Positions 1-8,200 of a stretch of DNA of 22,338 nucleotides are shown piece after piece; position 1 is the first letter of the stretch; every line of letters starts with the position of its first letter. A program made the position numbers and the translations under genes. The notes beneath the pieces were generated by a model. It had not been told where the DNA came from and did no database searches. It saw nothing but the letters and a program-made list of their open reading frames with translations. The stretch spans positions 1 to 22,338 of the forward strand of contig CAJPPK010000029.1 of the NCBI GenBank assembly GCA_905372565.1, in the 5' to 3' direction. Origin of the DNA: an uncultured Porphyromonas sp. GTDB lineage: Bacteria > Bacteroidota > Bacteroidia > Bacteroidales > Porphyromonadaceae.

Positions 1-458
1 GAGCCACCATTGATGATGTTCATCATAGGTACAGGCAGCACGTAGGTATTGGTACCACCGATATAGCGGTAGAGGGGGATGTCGAGGTACTGAGCAGCAG
101 CCTTAGCGACAGCGAGAGATACACCGAGGATAGCGTTAGCACCGAGGTTGCTCTTAGTCTTCGTACCATCGAGAGCGATCATCTTCATGTCGATCTCGCG
201 CTGGTTGAGGGCGCTCATACCGTAGAGCTCAGGAGCGATGACATTGTTGATGTTTTCTACAGCCTTGAGGACGCCCTTACCTAGGTAGCGACCCTTGTCG
301 CCGTCACGAAGCTCGAGAGCTTCGTTTTCACCCGTCGAAGCACCGCTGGGGACAGCAGCACGACCGATGATACCACATGCTAGATGTACGTCTACTTCTA
401 CGGTGGGGTTCCCACGAGAGTCGAGGATCTCACGCCCGACGATCTTAATAATTTCCAT
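1..458 (-). CDS. eno: Enolase, N-terminal part (3' end outside window)
   Basis: Glycolytic enolase, which interconverts 2-phosphoglycerate and phosphoenolpyruvate in the cytoplasm. Reading the minus strand from the ATG at 456-458 gives about 152 residues, starting MEIIKIVGREILDSRGNP. This is the conserved enolase opening; the GNPTVEV stretch and the loop PSGASTGENEALELRDGD follow. The visible part ends at the PMMNIINGG motif that begins the barrel domain. Enolases are usually about 420-430 residues, so roughly two thirds is missing beyond coordinate 1. The gene follows dnaK on the same strand, but a strong hairpin (542-579) and its own promoter-like element (501-508) argue that it is transcribed separately. 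Nothing unusual is seen in the visible part. Confidence 0.97.
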   Translation of the reverse strand, partial: MEIIKIVGREILDSRGNPTVEVDVHLACGIIGRAAVPSGASTGENEALELRDGDKGRYLGKGVLKAVENINNVIAPELYGMSALNQREIDMKMIALDGTKTKSNLGANAILGVSLAVAKAAAQYLDIPLYRYIGGTNTYVLPVPMMNIINGG

Positions 459-500
459 AAATGATTTCGAGTTAGCTAATCGATTGGATTACTTTACTTA

Positions 501-508
501 CAAAGATA
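501..508 (-). promoter_or_regulatory. Candidate eno promoter, -7 element
   Basis: The minus strand reads TATCTTTG, an exact match to the Bacteroidota -7 consensus TAnnTTTG. It would give a 5' leader of about 35 nt before the eno ATG, the same distance as the nqrA and pnp elements. No convincing TTTG-type -33 element is seen at the usual 19-21 nt spacing, so the call rests on the -7 match and its position. Confidence 0.55.
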
Positions 509-541
509 CGAATTTCTTTACTTCTCCATGGCTAAGATATA

Positions 542-579
542 CCAAGGGGCTAGCTCGCCTAGGTGAGCTAGCCCCTTGG
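542..579 (-). terminator. Hairpin terminator after dnaK
   Basis: A perfect 15-bp inverted repeat (left arm 542-556, right arm 565-579, 8-nt loop) begins 11 nt past the dnaK stop codon. The arms begin CCAAGGGG and end CCCCTTGG. On the minus strand it is followed by an AT-rich stretch without a clean U-run. The position between dnaK and the eno promoter fits transcription termination. Confidence 0.75.
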
Positions 580-590
580 ATGGAGAGGTT

Positions 591-2489
591 TTACTTGACT
601 TCCTCGAAGTCTGCGTCAGTGATGTCCTGACCTGGCTGCTGAGAGGAAGCTCCTGCCGAAGCATCAGCACCTGGCTGAGCGCCTGCAGCATTAGCCTGCG
701 AGTACATCTCTTCGCTCGCTGCCTGGAAGGCGGACTGCACTTCTGCCGTAGCGGCATCGATCCCGTCGATGTTCTGTGCGGCGTGCGCTTCCTTAAGCTT
801 AGTGAGGGCAGCTTCTACGGCAGCCTTCTTGTCTGCGGAGAGCTTGTCGCCAAATTCCTTCAGCTGCTTTTCCGTCTGGAAGATGAGACTGTCGGCCTGG
901 TTGAGCTTCGTGATGCGCTCCGTTTCCTTCTTGTCGGCCTCGGCGTTAGCAGCAGCTTCGTCCTTCATACGCTGGATCTCAGCGTCGGAGAGACCGCTGG
1001 AGGCCTCGATGCGGATCTTCTGCTGCTTGCCCGTAGCCTTATCTAGCGCCGTGACATTGAGGATCCCGTTGGCGTCGATATCGAAGGTTACTTCGATCTG
1101 AGGCGTCTGACGAGGAGCTGGAGCTACTTCGAGCTTGAAGCGACCGATGCTCTTGTTGTCCTTAGCTAGCGAACGTTCCCCTTGGAGGACGTGGATCTCG
1201 ACCTCAGGCTGGTTATCCACCGCCGTGGTGAAGATCTCGCTCTTCTTGGTTGGGATGGTCGTGTTCGCATCGATGAGGCGAGTCATGACACCACCCATCG
1301 TCTCGATACCGAGGGAGAGGGGAGTGACGTCGAGGAGGAGGACATCCTTGATTTCGCCCGTGAGGACACCACCCTGGATGGCTGCACCGACAGCTACGAC
1401 TTCGTCAGGGTTTACGCCCTTCGAAGGAGTCTTGCCGAAGATCTTCTCGACGATCTCCTGAATAGCGGGGATACGTGTAGATCCACCGACGAGGATGACT
1501 TCGTCAATGTCGCTCTTGGAGAGACCTGCATCACGGAGAGCGTTCTCACAAGGCGTGACACAAGCCTGGATTAGGCGGTCAGCAAGCTGCTCGAACTTCG
1601 CACGAGTCAGCGTACGAACGAGGTGCTTAGGTATCCCACCGACAGGCATGATGTAGGGGAGGTTGATCTCCGTGCTCGTAGAGCTGGAGAGCTCGATCTT
1701 AGCCTTTTCGGCAGCTTCCTTAAGGCGCTGCATCGCCATAGGATCTTCACGGAGGTCTACACCCTCATCGTTCTTGAATTCATCAGCGAGCCAGTCGATG
1801 ATGACGTGGTCGAAGTCATCACCACCGAGGTGCGTATCTCCGTTGGTAGAGCGTACTTCGAAGACGCCGTCACCTAGCTCAAGGATCGAAATATCGAACG
1901 TACCACCACCGAGGTCGAAGACAGCGATCTTCATATCCTTGTCGCTCTTGTCAAGACCGTAGGCTAGTGCAGCTGCGGTAGGTTCGTTGACGATACGGCG
2001 AACGTTAAGCCCTGCGATCTCACCAGCCTCCTTCGTAGCCTGACGCTGTGCGTCATTGAAGTAAGCAGGTACGGTGATGACTGCGTCGGTGACTTCGGCT
2101 CCGAGGTAGTCCTCTGCGGTCTTCTTCATCTTCTGAAGGATGATCGCTGAGATTTCCTGTGGCGTATAGAGACGACCATCAATGCTTACGCGAGGGGTGT
2201 TATTGTCGCCACGGACGACTTCGTAAGGCACACGAGCGATCTCGTCCTTCACTTGCTCGAAGGTTTCGCCCATGAAGCGCTTGATAGAGTAGATAGTCTT
2301 CGTAGGATTGGTGATGGCCTGACGCTTAGCAGGATCACCGACCTTACGCTCGCCACCTTCGATGAAGGCGACTACAGAAGGTGTTGTACGCTTGCCTTCG
2401 CTGTTTGCGATGACGAGAGGTTCGTTTCCTTCGAGTACAGAGACACACGAATTGGTGGTCCCGAGGTCAATTCCAATGATCTTTCCCAT
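591..2489 (-). CDS. dnaK: Chaperone protein DnaK (Hsp70)
   Basis: ATP-dependent cytoplasmic Hsp70 chaperone that binds unfolded polypeptides with the DnaJ and GrpE co-chaperones. The 632-residue length is normal. The nucleotide-binding domain covers about residues 1-385, with the phosphate-1 motif IGIDLGTTNSCVS at residues 5-17, DLGGGTFDIS and the VILVGGSTRIPAIQ motif. The hydrophobic linker DVLLLDVTPLS leads into the beta-sandwich substrate domain (about 390-505) and a helical lid rich in A, K and E. The end is a G/A/Q-rich tail closing in DFEEVK. EEVK in place of the EEVD of eukaryotic cytosolic Hsp70 is, as I recall, usual for Bacteroidota DnaK. The start MGKIIGIDLGTT matches the family exactly. 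No dnaJ or grpE is adjacent, and no clear TAnnTTTG promoter was found upstream. Confidence 0.98.
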   Translation of the reverse strand: MGKIIGIDLGTTNSCVSVLEGNEPLVIANSEGKRTTPSVVAFIEGGERKVGDPAKRQAITNPTKTIYSIKRFMGETFEQVKDEIARVPYEVVRGDNNTPRVSIDGRLYTPQEISAIILQKMKKTAEDYLGAEVTDAVITVPAYFNDAQRQATKEAGEIAGLNVRRIVNEPTAAALAYGLDKSDKDMKIAVFDLGGGTFDISILELGDGVFEVRSTNGDTHLGGDDFDHVIIDWLADEFKNDEGVDLREDPMAMQRLKEAAEKAKIELSSSTSTEINLPYIMPVGGIPKHLVRTLTRAKFEQLADRLIQACVTPCENALRDAGLSKSDIDEVILVGGSTRIPAIQEIVEKIFGKTPSKGVNPDEVVAVGAAIQGGVLTGEIKDVLLLDVTPLSLGIETMGGVMTRLIDANTTIPTKKSEIFTTAVDNQPEVEIHVLQGERSLAKDNKSIGRFKLEVAPAPRQTPQIEVTFDIDANGILNVTALDKATGKQQKIRIEASSGLSDAEIQRMKDEAAANAEADKKETERITKLNQADSLIFQTEKQLKEFGDKLSADKKAAVEAALTKLKEAHAAQNIDGIDAATAEVQSAFQAASEEMYSQANAAGAQPGADASAGASSQQPGQDITDADFEEVK

Positions 2490-2655
2490 AATATTCTTTT
2501 CGTTGTTATTTTTATTCTACTTGTGGATCGTTATGTCTTGCGAGTAGCTATCGGTAAGACCTCCGCCGGGGCGCCCTCTGCTTGGAGTGGCTGGAGATAA
2601 GCCCCCTTCAAGCAGGGGATGCGCCGTGGAGGAACCTAACAACTTATACTCACGC

Positions 2656-2689
2656 CCTATCTAAGGCAAAGCGTATGCCAAAAGATAGG
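2656..2689. repeat. Two-part inverted repeat upstream of dnaK
   Basis: The outer arms CCTATCT (2656-2662) and AGATAGG (2683-2689) pair over 7 bp. The inner arms GGCA (2665-2668) and TGCC (2676-2679) continue the stem across a small internal loop. It lies about 170 bp before the dnaK start codon. It could be a leader hairpin or an operator; the sequence does not decide between them. Confidence 0.5.
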
Positions 2690-2734
2690 TCTTTCTTTCC
2701 CCTGCCAAATTGTCGTATTTCCCCGATCGCTTGT

Positions 2735-2768
2735 CAGAGTGCTCTGCCAAACTGATGTCAGCACTCTG
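2735..2768. repeat. 8-bp inverted repeat upstream of dnaK
   Basis: CAGAGTGC (2735-2742) and GCACTCTG (2761-2768) are perfect complements separated by 18 nt. The half-site GAGTGC resembles half of the HrcA operator CIRCE, but the arms are in the opposite order and the spacer is not 9 nt, so it is not called CIRCE. It lies about 250 bp before dnaK. Confidence 0.45.
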
Positions 2769-2928
2769 GTAGCTATGGGACTGCATCGAGGGAGGTATAG
2801 CCTTGTGCTGTGCGACTTTGCTTGAAGTCTGCCAGGGGGCTTCACTTCTTGAAGGTGGAAGTATGAGATCGCCGGGCTGTGGGTAGAACCTCCTTGTCTA
2901 GTGAGGTGAGTGATCGCGCCTATAAAGG

Positions 2929-2974
2929 TAAACCTTAGTGCAAGTAAAGCTCTAGGTTTATCCGCACAAAGGTC
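2929..2974. repeat. Degenerate intergenic repeat, copy 1
   Basis: The segment starting TAAACCTTAGTGCAAG aligns without gaps to 12170-12215, with about 30 of 46 positions identical. The blocks AACCTTAGT, TAAAG and GTTT are shared in order. Both copies sit in gene-free DNA. Each seems built from units of about 16-22 nt that start with TAAA. This suggests a dispersed short intergenic repeat of this genome; the function is unknown. Confidence 0.4.
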
Positions 2975-3041
2975 GACCTTCACTCGTATGGGGATCGAGG
3001 ATGCTGGCAAGTAGCGATTCGGCTAGGGGAAGAAAGAGCAA

Positions 3042-3071
3042 GGCGGGGTGCCCCCGAAGGAGTACCCCGCC
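3042..3071 (-). terminator. Hairpin terminator after the SusCD operon
   Basis: Arms GGCGGGGT...ACCCCGCC (3042-3049 and 3064-3071) form 8 bp. The stem extends to 13 positions with one G-U pair and one C-A mismatch around a CGAA tetraloop. It lies about 35 nt past the stop codon of the last operon gene on the minus strand. No long U-run follows. Confidence 0.7.
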
Positions 3072-3104
3072 CTGATCATGCGGTAGGGATAGTGAAGAAA
3101 GAGG

Positions 3105-4229
3105 CTACTTCTTCACGAGCTTAATGTCGGAGAGCTCGTAGATAGCGCCTGCTTCTCCCTGACGATATCTACCGAGGAAGTTGGTGCCATTATAGAGCCA
3201 GAAGAGGACTCCGTGGTAGATCTCACCCTTAGCGTCCGCCTTAGGGCTGGCGAAGGTAAAGGATGGGTGGATAGGAGACTGCTTGTCCCAAGTGCCTTGT
3301 AAGCGTAGAGATTCATCCCAGCTAAGTCCATAGTTCCTCGTCTTGCCATCCTTCAGCAGGTAACTGTTGCCCGAAAGGGTAAACATGAGGAGTTTACCAT
3401 CGGGGAGCTTGGTCTGCATGTGATTAAAGACGAGTGTCGAGGTGCTGGGGATGTAGCCCATCTCCGTGTCAGCAGCGAGCCCCTTGATCGTGAGGAGGTT
3501 CTTCGCCTTGTCCTTTTCGACGATCGTCACCTCAGCCGTAGCTGTTACCTGCGGCTTTTCTCCATTGGGGACATAGGTGATGGTGTACGTGCCGAGGATC
3601 TGCTCATAGGTGAGCTGACCATAGACTTGGCGGATGGTTATCTCCTTTTCCATCAGGGAGCCGAGCTTGATCGTCAGTTGGGCTGATCGGTCAGAGGCTT
3701 GCAGTGCATCGACTGAGAGCTTGAGCGCCTTGCTGGCAGAGCTAGACTTTATCCAGTCGGGAAGGCCTTCGACAGTGGGCGTACTGCCTGACTGTGCTAG
3801 GTAGGGGATCGTAATGTCCCCACCGTTACGGTCGATCTCATAGGAGTCCTTGGCGTCGATGAGATAGTCATAGGCTCCAAGTTGGGTGACCGATAGCTGT
3901 ATCGTCCGTCCACCCTTCTCTATGAGAATGTTCCCCGTACGTGTCGCAGGCTCCGAGAGAGGATCTACGGTGAAGGAGGCGCTAGTACCCTCGACAGCGC
4001 CGAGGTGTATCCAGGATGCCTTGGTCTGGAGGGTGAATCCACCTTCGGAGAGCTGTAGCTTACCCGATCCCCCTGTAGCCGTGAAGCTGTGATCATTACT
4101 GATGAGGCGTAGGGTCATCTGCTCTATGCCATCGGTAGGACTATCCTTCTTACAGGAGGAGAGCGGTGCTAGTAGCGTGAAGCCAGCTAGGAGTGCTAGC
4201 CCGGTGTATCGATAGATCTTGTTCATCAT
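3105..4229 (-). CDS. BACON-domain surface lipoprotein, last gene of the SusCD operon
   Basis: A 374-residue predicted lipoprotein. The N-terminal signal peptide ends in the lipobox LSSC with Cys26 as the lipidation site. Cys26 is followed by KKDS, an acidic/lysine pattern resembling the Bacteroidota surface-export signal. Two consecutive immunoglobulin-like BACON domains follow: about 45-118 (contains ASWIHL, then RTGNILIEKGG and SVTQLG) and about 125-203 (ends EITIRQVYG). The C-terminal part, 204-374, is beta-rich and I do not recognise it. BACON domains often occur in surface proteins that bind glycans or mucin, but no ligand can be named here. It starts 9 bp after the DUF4302 gene, so the two are translated from one mRNA. 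Two adjacent ATGs open the frame; the second would shorten it by one residue. Confidence 0.85.
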   Translation of the reverse strand: MMNKIYRYTGLALLAGFTLLAPLSSCKKDSPTDGIEQMTLRLISNDHSFTATGGSGKLQLSEGGFTLQTKASWIHLGAVEGTSASFTVDPLSEPATRTGNILIEKGGRTIQLSVTQLGAYDYLIDAKDSYEIDRNGGDITIPYLAQSGSTPTVEGLPDWIKSSSASKALKLSVDALQASDRSAQLTIKLGSLMEKEITIRQVYGQLTYEQILGTYTITYVPNGEKPQVTATAEVTIVEKDKAKNLLTIKGLAADTEMGYIPSTSTLVFNHMQTKLPDGKLLMFTLSGNSYLLKDGKTRNYGLSWDESLRLQGTWDKQSPIHPSFTFASPKADAKGEIYHGVLFWLYNGTNFLGRYRQGEAGAIYELSDIKLVKK

Positions 4230-4238
4230 CGTATATGC

Positions 4239-5543
4239 TTAGAGTTTGGTGAAGGTAGGCTTGACAAAGTCCAGCTGACCGCCGAAGCCTGTATAGCGTC
4301 CCTTGCTGATGACCCAGAGGATATAAGAGTCGCACTTATTCCCCCATGCGCCATTATCGACGAGGATATATCGCTTACCTGAAGGATCGGTGGGGTCTAC
4401 CTTGCTGTACATCCCGTAGCCTTCACCCCAAGAGAGTGAGCCACCACTGACCCAGGCAGCGAGATAGACCGTGGTAGCTCCCGTGAGGACCTTCTGTGTC
4501 GTGATCTCGAAGCGGTCGTTCTTGGGGTCATACTTAGCCAGGATGGTCAAGCCGTTAGCGATACCTTTTATCGCATAGACATTACGTGCATGCTGCTCGA
4601 AGGTCACTTCACGGGGAGCTCTCCAGCTCGTACAGTTCATGCTGTAGCGTCCGAGATACTTGGTGAAACCATCGTAGTCGGGGTCACGGCGACCAGCGAG
4701 CTTGTCACCCATAGACGAAGAGTAGGTCTTCGTAGCGTCGTCCCATGTTAGGTCCGTGACGCCTTCATAGGGGCGATAGAGGCGGATGCCGGTAGGTGTA
4801 CAGATGAAGGGAACGAAGGTCTTCTTGCCTCCGTCTACCTCCTCGACGGTCATCGTGTTATAGCCCTTTTCGGAGAGATAGGCGATGACCTTTTTCTTGC
4901 CGATCGTGCCCTCAAGACCGAAGAGGTGTAGCTTGTACATCGTCTCAGCGGTGTAGGCTTTGCTCTTCAGTGTCTGGACAGAGGCGAGGTACTCCTTAGC
5001 ATCCTGCTTGGCTCGGATCAGACGCATCTCCGTGAGAGTCTTGCGCCCTCTTAGGTAGATGGTGTCAGGAGTCAAAGGGCGGGAGAGTGTGAACTCGTAG
5101 TCCCCTTCGAAGCTCTTTCCTTCACCGAAGCCATAGCTCTTATCTGGGTCAGAGAAGATGTGGATGGGAAGCGAGTAGGTATCGAAGCTCAAGGTGACGC
5201 CCTTGTCATTCTTGATATGGAAGTCGCTACTAGTCCAGGTATCTGTCTGGACATCGGTAACGGGGCTTTCTGAGATAGACTGAACCTTATTCTTCCCCCC
5301 AAACTTTAGTCCCATGACATAGCCGCCATAGGTCTGCTGGCTCTGAGGATAGTACTCTAGAATCCAGCCGTGCTGAGATGAGGTGAGTTCGGTAAGTAGC
5401 TCCTTGGATAGTGCTTCCTGACGGTCAAGAGCCGACTCGTCGAAGAGTTTCGGGGGCTCTTGCTTACAGCTAGTCAAGGAAGAGAACGCGAGGCCGAGCC
5501 CTACACAGAGCAGTGAGAAGCTCGTAGTGGTGATATGCTTCAT
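4239..5543 (-). CDS. DUF4302-family lipoprotein
   Basis: A 434-residue predicted lipoprotein with signal peptide and lipobox SLTSC (lipidated Cys26, followed by KQEPPKLFDES). The mature start LFDESALDRQEALSKELLTEL and the following HGWILEYYPQSQQTYGGYVMGLKF are features I associate with DUF4302, a Bacteroidota-only family. That family is repeatedly found beside SusC, SusD and a putative zinc metallopeptidase. The length is normal for the family. The C-terminal half (about 280-434) is a beta-rich module of unknown role. The biochemical function is unknown. The gene begins 15 bp after the metallopeptidase gene and ends 9 bp before the BACON gene, so it belongs to the same operon and probably acts at the cell surface. 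Confidence 0.82.
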   Translation of the reverse strand: MKHITTTSFSLLCVGLGLAFSSLTSCKQEPPKLFDESALDRQEALSKELLTELTSSQHGWILEYYPQSQQTYGGYVMGLKFGGKNKVQSISESPVTDVQTDTWTSSDFHIKNDKGVTLSFDTYSLPIHIFSDPDKSYGFGEGKSFEGDYEFTLSRPLTPDTIYLRGRKTLTEMRLIRAKQDAKEYLASVQTLKSKAYTAETMYKLHLFGLEGTIGKKKVIAYLSEKGYNTMTVEEVDGGKKTFVPFICTPTGIRLYRPYEGVTDLTWDDATKTYSSSMGDKLAGRRDPDYDGFTKYLGRYSMNCTSWRAPREVTFEQHARNVYAIKGIANGLTILAKYDPKNDRFEITTQKVLTGATTVYLAAWVSGGSLSWGEGYGMYSKVDPTDPSGKRYILVDNGAWGNKCDSYILWVISKGRYTGFGGQLDFVKPTFTKL

Positions 5544-5558
5544 AGTGTCATTCGTCTA

Positions 5559-6614
5559 CTAATGGGTGAGCATAGGGAGAAGGGCGCAGCGATCGTCGCC
5601 AGGAGTATGGTCATGGCTGAGGTCTAGGAAAGACTTCTGCTGGCTGAGATGCCCCCAGGCGGCCGAGCGAGCACTAGCGATAGCTTCTGGAGATAGGGGG
5701 AGAGCTCGACCAGTGATTAAGGGTGTCCAATCTGCCTCGAGAAGCTGCAGGCGAGGAGCCTCGGTGAGTCGTCGTAGAGCGACAGCTCGTAGGCGATCCA
5801 TGTCTACGCCCCAAGTGTCCAGCATGTACTTCTTGACGATGGCGATTTTCTTGTTCAGTCTTGCTCGACCTTCGTCTCCAGCGGCCTTGAGAATAGCCGC
5901 CCACTCTGCATCGGTGAAGGTGATCAGCGCTGCCGTCACTTCTGCGATGTCTTCTCGAGGCTGGCTACTAGCATAGGCCGTCACAAAGCCTAGTGGGGCG
6001 TAGTCACTCAAGCTACGTCGATTGGCCCAGGCATTGGGAGAGTACTCGGTCGAGATCGTATTATACTCGTCAGGCCAGATCTTGTTCTGGTGAAGGATGT
6101 GGCTAAACTCATGGTGCATGACCTTGAAGAAGGTCTTATTGAGTGCCTGTGGATCATTGACGTTAAGCCAGTTTACCTGGAAGAGCGTCACCTTTAGTCC
6201 CCCTTCAGCGGTCCCCTGGGTGATGGTACCATCACCATTCCACATGGCAGAGCCTATGAAGAAGAGCTGGCGAGGTGAGGTGCGACGCATGAAGTCGGTA
6301 CCACCGGTTACTTCATCGTAGGCGCCATACCAAGCATGGAGTACGATCTTGGCTAGCTTCATGCTATTCTCCAGCGAGGCAGGAGCTAGGTTGCGGGAAC
6401 GGTCGGCTTGGATGTCCTCCATATTATATAGGAGTTGGACATTGTAGGCGTCGGTATAGTTATTCCGAATCCATTGGTCGAAGGCCGTGCGTTCTCCTAG
6501 CTCTGGCTTGAGAGCATGGATCGAAGGATCGGGCTTGTCGTTATCTTTGCACGCAGAGAGGCTGAGCCCGAAGGCTAGCGAGGCGAGCAAGATGCGATAT
6601 ATTCTCGTTTTCAT
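5559..6614 (-). CDS. Putative zinc metallopeptidase lipoprotein (Mx1-type)
   Basis: A 351-residue predicted lipoprotein with lipobox SLSAC; Cys22 is followed by KDNDKPD, an acidic surface-export-like stretch. The zinc site is HHEFSHILHQ, with the HExxH motif at residues 168-172. A second acidic motif, REDIAEV, at 220-226 is a likely place for the third metal ligand (Glu221 or Glu225). Residues 108-125 (FMRRTSPRQLFFIGSAMW) and 143-152 form the conserved core before the site. This matches the Bacteroidota family of putative zinc-binding metallopeptidases found in SusCD loci. The last roughly 65 residues (about 285-351), ending in the His/Asp/Cys-containing DHTPGDDRCALLPMLTH, extend beyond where I expect family members to stop. 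The gene lies 26 bp after susD. Its substrate is unknown. Confidence 0.85.
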   Translation of the reverse strand: MKTRIYRILLASLAFGLSLSACKDNDKPDPSIHALKPELGERTAFDQWIRNNYTDAYNVQLLYNMEDIQADRSRNLAPASLENSMKLAKIVLHAWYGAYDEVTGGTDFMRRTSPRQLFFIGSAMWNGDGTITQGTAEGGLKVTLFQVNWLNVNDPQALNKTFFKVMHHEFSHILHQNKIWPDEYNTISTEYSPNAWANRRSLSDYAPLGFVTAYASSQPREDIAEVTAALITFTDAEWAAILKAAGDEGRARLNKKIAIVKKYMLDTWGVDMDRLRAVALRRLTEAPRLQLLEADWTPLITGRALPLSPEAIASARSAAWGHLSQQKSFLDLSHDHTPGDDRCALLPMLTH

Positions 6615-6640
6615 TCTAGTGTTAGCTATTAGTGGCGAGC

Positions 6641-8179
6641 TTAATATCCAGGGTTACCCTCCATCCCTGCTTCACGGATGAAGGCGGGGATCTGGGAGGC
6701 TCTACGGTGGTCGTCTACCTTGAGCGTCATCACGGTGCCATCTGCTAGGGAGTGCTTAATCTCGATGCCGAAGCGTCGGATGTCATCCCAGCGATAGCCT
6801 TCGTAGGCGGTGAGTACTCGACGAGCGTGAAGCACGGCATGCATGAGGTTGGTCTGTAGACCAGACTCGATAGCAAACTTTGGATTCAGAGGCTTGGAGA
6901 TTGTCTCCTTGCGAGCTTCACGAGCCAGGCGATCCTCTTCTGTGAGGTCAGCTGTGATGCTAGTGTCGTAAGCTGCTGCTATAGATTCTGCCGTACCTGC
7001 GTTCCCTTCCTTAGAGAGGTACCAGGCGGAGAGATCAGAGGCCGCACCTGCGTAGTCCTTGAGCATTACACGAGCTTCAGCACGCCAGAGAAGAACCTTG
7101 TCTAAGTCAAAAGGCATCCCAATGATGTGAGGTTGCCCAGTTTGAGCTGTCACGTCTGTGATTTCGAAAACTTCGGCAAACTTAGCCGTGTAGAGAGCCT
7201 CGTTACTACCATAGAGACGATCATATGACCAGAGGTTAGCTCCCCAACCTCCCCCACTGCGGTAGGTCTCCTTGCTAGCGATCGTGCTATTGTGCGCAAA
7301 GCGAGTATGCTTGAGGCGACGTCCCCAGAGAGAGCGAGTGGCTAGGAGCATGATGTTTGCCTTGTCCTGCGGGTTGATATAAGCTCGCATGACTTCATCA
7401 AACTGGGTGAACTTATTGTACGTTTTCACGTCACGTAGACCTGTCACTTGCCCTGTCCCGAGAATCTGATCGGCATATTGCTTGGCCTTATCCCACTGCT
7501 CATAGTAGCAATAGAACTGAGTTGCAAAAGCCTTAGCTGCACGGGTCGTGAAGTGATAGAGTGGCTGGGTATACTTATCATCGTCGATCAAAGACATACC
7601 TTCGAGTAGGTCTGCTTCGATGAGTTTATAGACTGCAGCGACCGAGAGGCGAGGATGTTTCTCCCCGATGCCGTGCTCAGGTTCGGTGAAGTAGGGAACC
7701 CCCTTGTCGGTCTGACTCGTCTGACCATTATATATCTGAGAGAATACATTGACCAGAAGAAAGTGAGTGTAGGCTCGGCATAGCAGAGCTTCACCTCGTG
7801 AGTGACGAAGCTCGGTAGGACTGCCTAGCTCTTCGATAGCTTTCAAAGCCTGATTAGCAGTCATGATCGAGTGATAGCAGGTATTCCAGAAGTTATACTC
7901 GGTATCCCAATCAGTTTCTGAGTTGGGCTCCCAGTAATAACCCTCATGGTTGGAGATCATGCCATCGGTAAATCGAGGACCATTGTCAGCCACGTTGTCT
8001 GTACGATGCTCTGTGAAGCCCATAGGTAAGAGGTTGGGATAGGCACTTACCAGAAGGCGCTCGATCTTATCTGCTCGGTTGAGCTCGGTACGTGAGTCCT
8101 GAGGATGGTCGAGGTAGTTACAGCTTGGCGTGGCTAGAGATAGCACAGCCAAGGCGGTAAGGATATGTATGCGTTTCAT
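6641..8179 (-). CDS. SusD/RagB-family outer-membrane lipoprotein
   Basis: A 512-residue surface lipoprotein that should form the lid over the adjacent SusC-type barrel and capture the ligand. The signal peptide ends in lipobox ATPSC, Cys20. The opening NYLDHPQDSRTE, the helix-rich TPR-like body, and the C-terminal YEGYRWDDIRRFGIEI motif are typical of the SusD/RagB family. Length is in the normal range. The gene follows the transporter gene by 21 bp, the standard susC-susD order, so the products very likely form the usual pedal-bin complex. The closest functional analogy is a guess: Porphyromonas RagB, which takes oligopeptides. The ligand cannot be read from the sequence. Confidence 0.93.
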   Translation of the reverse strand: MKRIHILTALAVLSLATPSCNYLDHPQDSRTELNRADKIERLLVSAYPNLLPMGFTEHRTDNVADNGPRFTDGMISNHEGYYWEPNSETDWDTEYNFWNTCYHSIMTANQALKAIEELGSPTELRHSRGEALLCRAYTHFLLVNVFSQIYNGQTSQTDKGVPYFTEPEHGIGEKHPRLSVAAVYKLIEADLLEGMSLIDDDKYTQPLYHFTTRAAKAFATQFYCYYEQWDKAKQYADQILGTGQVTGLRDVKTYNKFTQFDEVMRAYINPQDKANIMLLATRSLWGRRLKHTRFAHNSTIASKETYRSGGGWGANLWSYDRLYGSNEALYTAKFAEVFEITDVTAQTGQPHIIGMPFDLDKVLLWRAEARVMLKDYAGAASDLSAWYLSKEGNAGTAESIAAAYDTSITADLTEEDRLAREARKETISKPLNPKFAIESGLQTNLMHAVLHARRVLTAYEGYRWDDIRRFGIEIKHSLADGTVMTLKVDDHRRASQIPAFIREAGMEGNPGY

Positions 8180-8200
8180 TGCGTCTTGCTAATAGAGGGT

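Larger units (their letters stand above)
2490..3104. other. Intergenic region between the SusCD operon and dnaK
   Basis: About 615 bp without a credible gene. It holds two dyads (2656-2689 and 2735-2768), one copy of a degenerate TAAACCTTAGT-type repeat (2929-2974) and the terminator of the upstream operon (3042-3071). The largest frame here (2657-3010, minus, 117 codons) overlaps both dyads and the repeat and has no recognisable protein features, so it is not called. The dnaK promoter must lie in this stretch, but no exact TAnnTTTG element was seen. Confidence 0.6.

Noticed and set aside
591..2489. Several long plus-strand ORFs opposite dnaK
   Set aside because: They are shadows created by codon bias of the true minus-strand gene; the dnaK frame is unambiguous. 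The same applies to long antisense frames over susC, the nqr genes and pnp.
2735..2768. CIRCE (HrcA operator) upstream of dnaK
   Set aside because: The half-sites GAGTGC and GCACTC are present but in the reverse order to CIRCE (GCACTC-N9-GAGTGC), and the spacer is 18 nt. It is a dyad but not CIRCE.
2657..3010. 117-codon minus-strand ORF between dnaK and the SusCD operon
   Set aside because: No domain, signal peptide or recognisable homology. It overlaps two dyads and a degenerate intergenic repeat, so it is most likely a chance frame.
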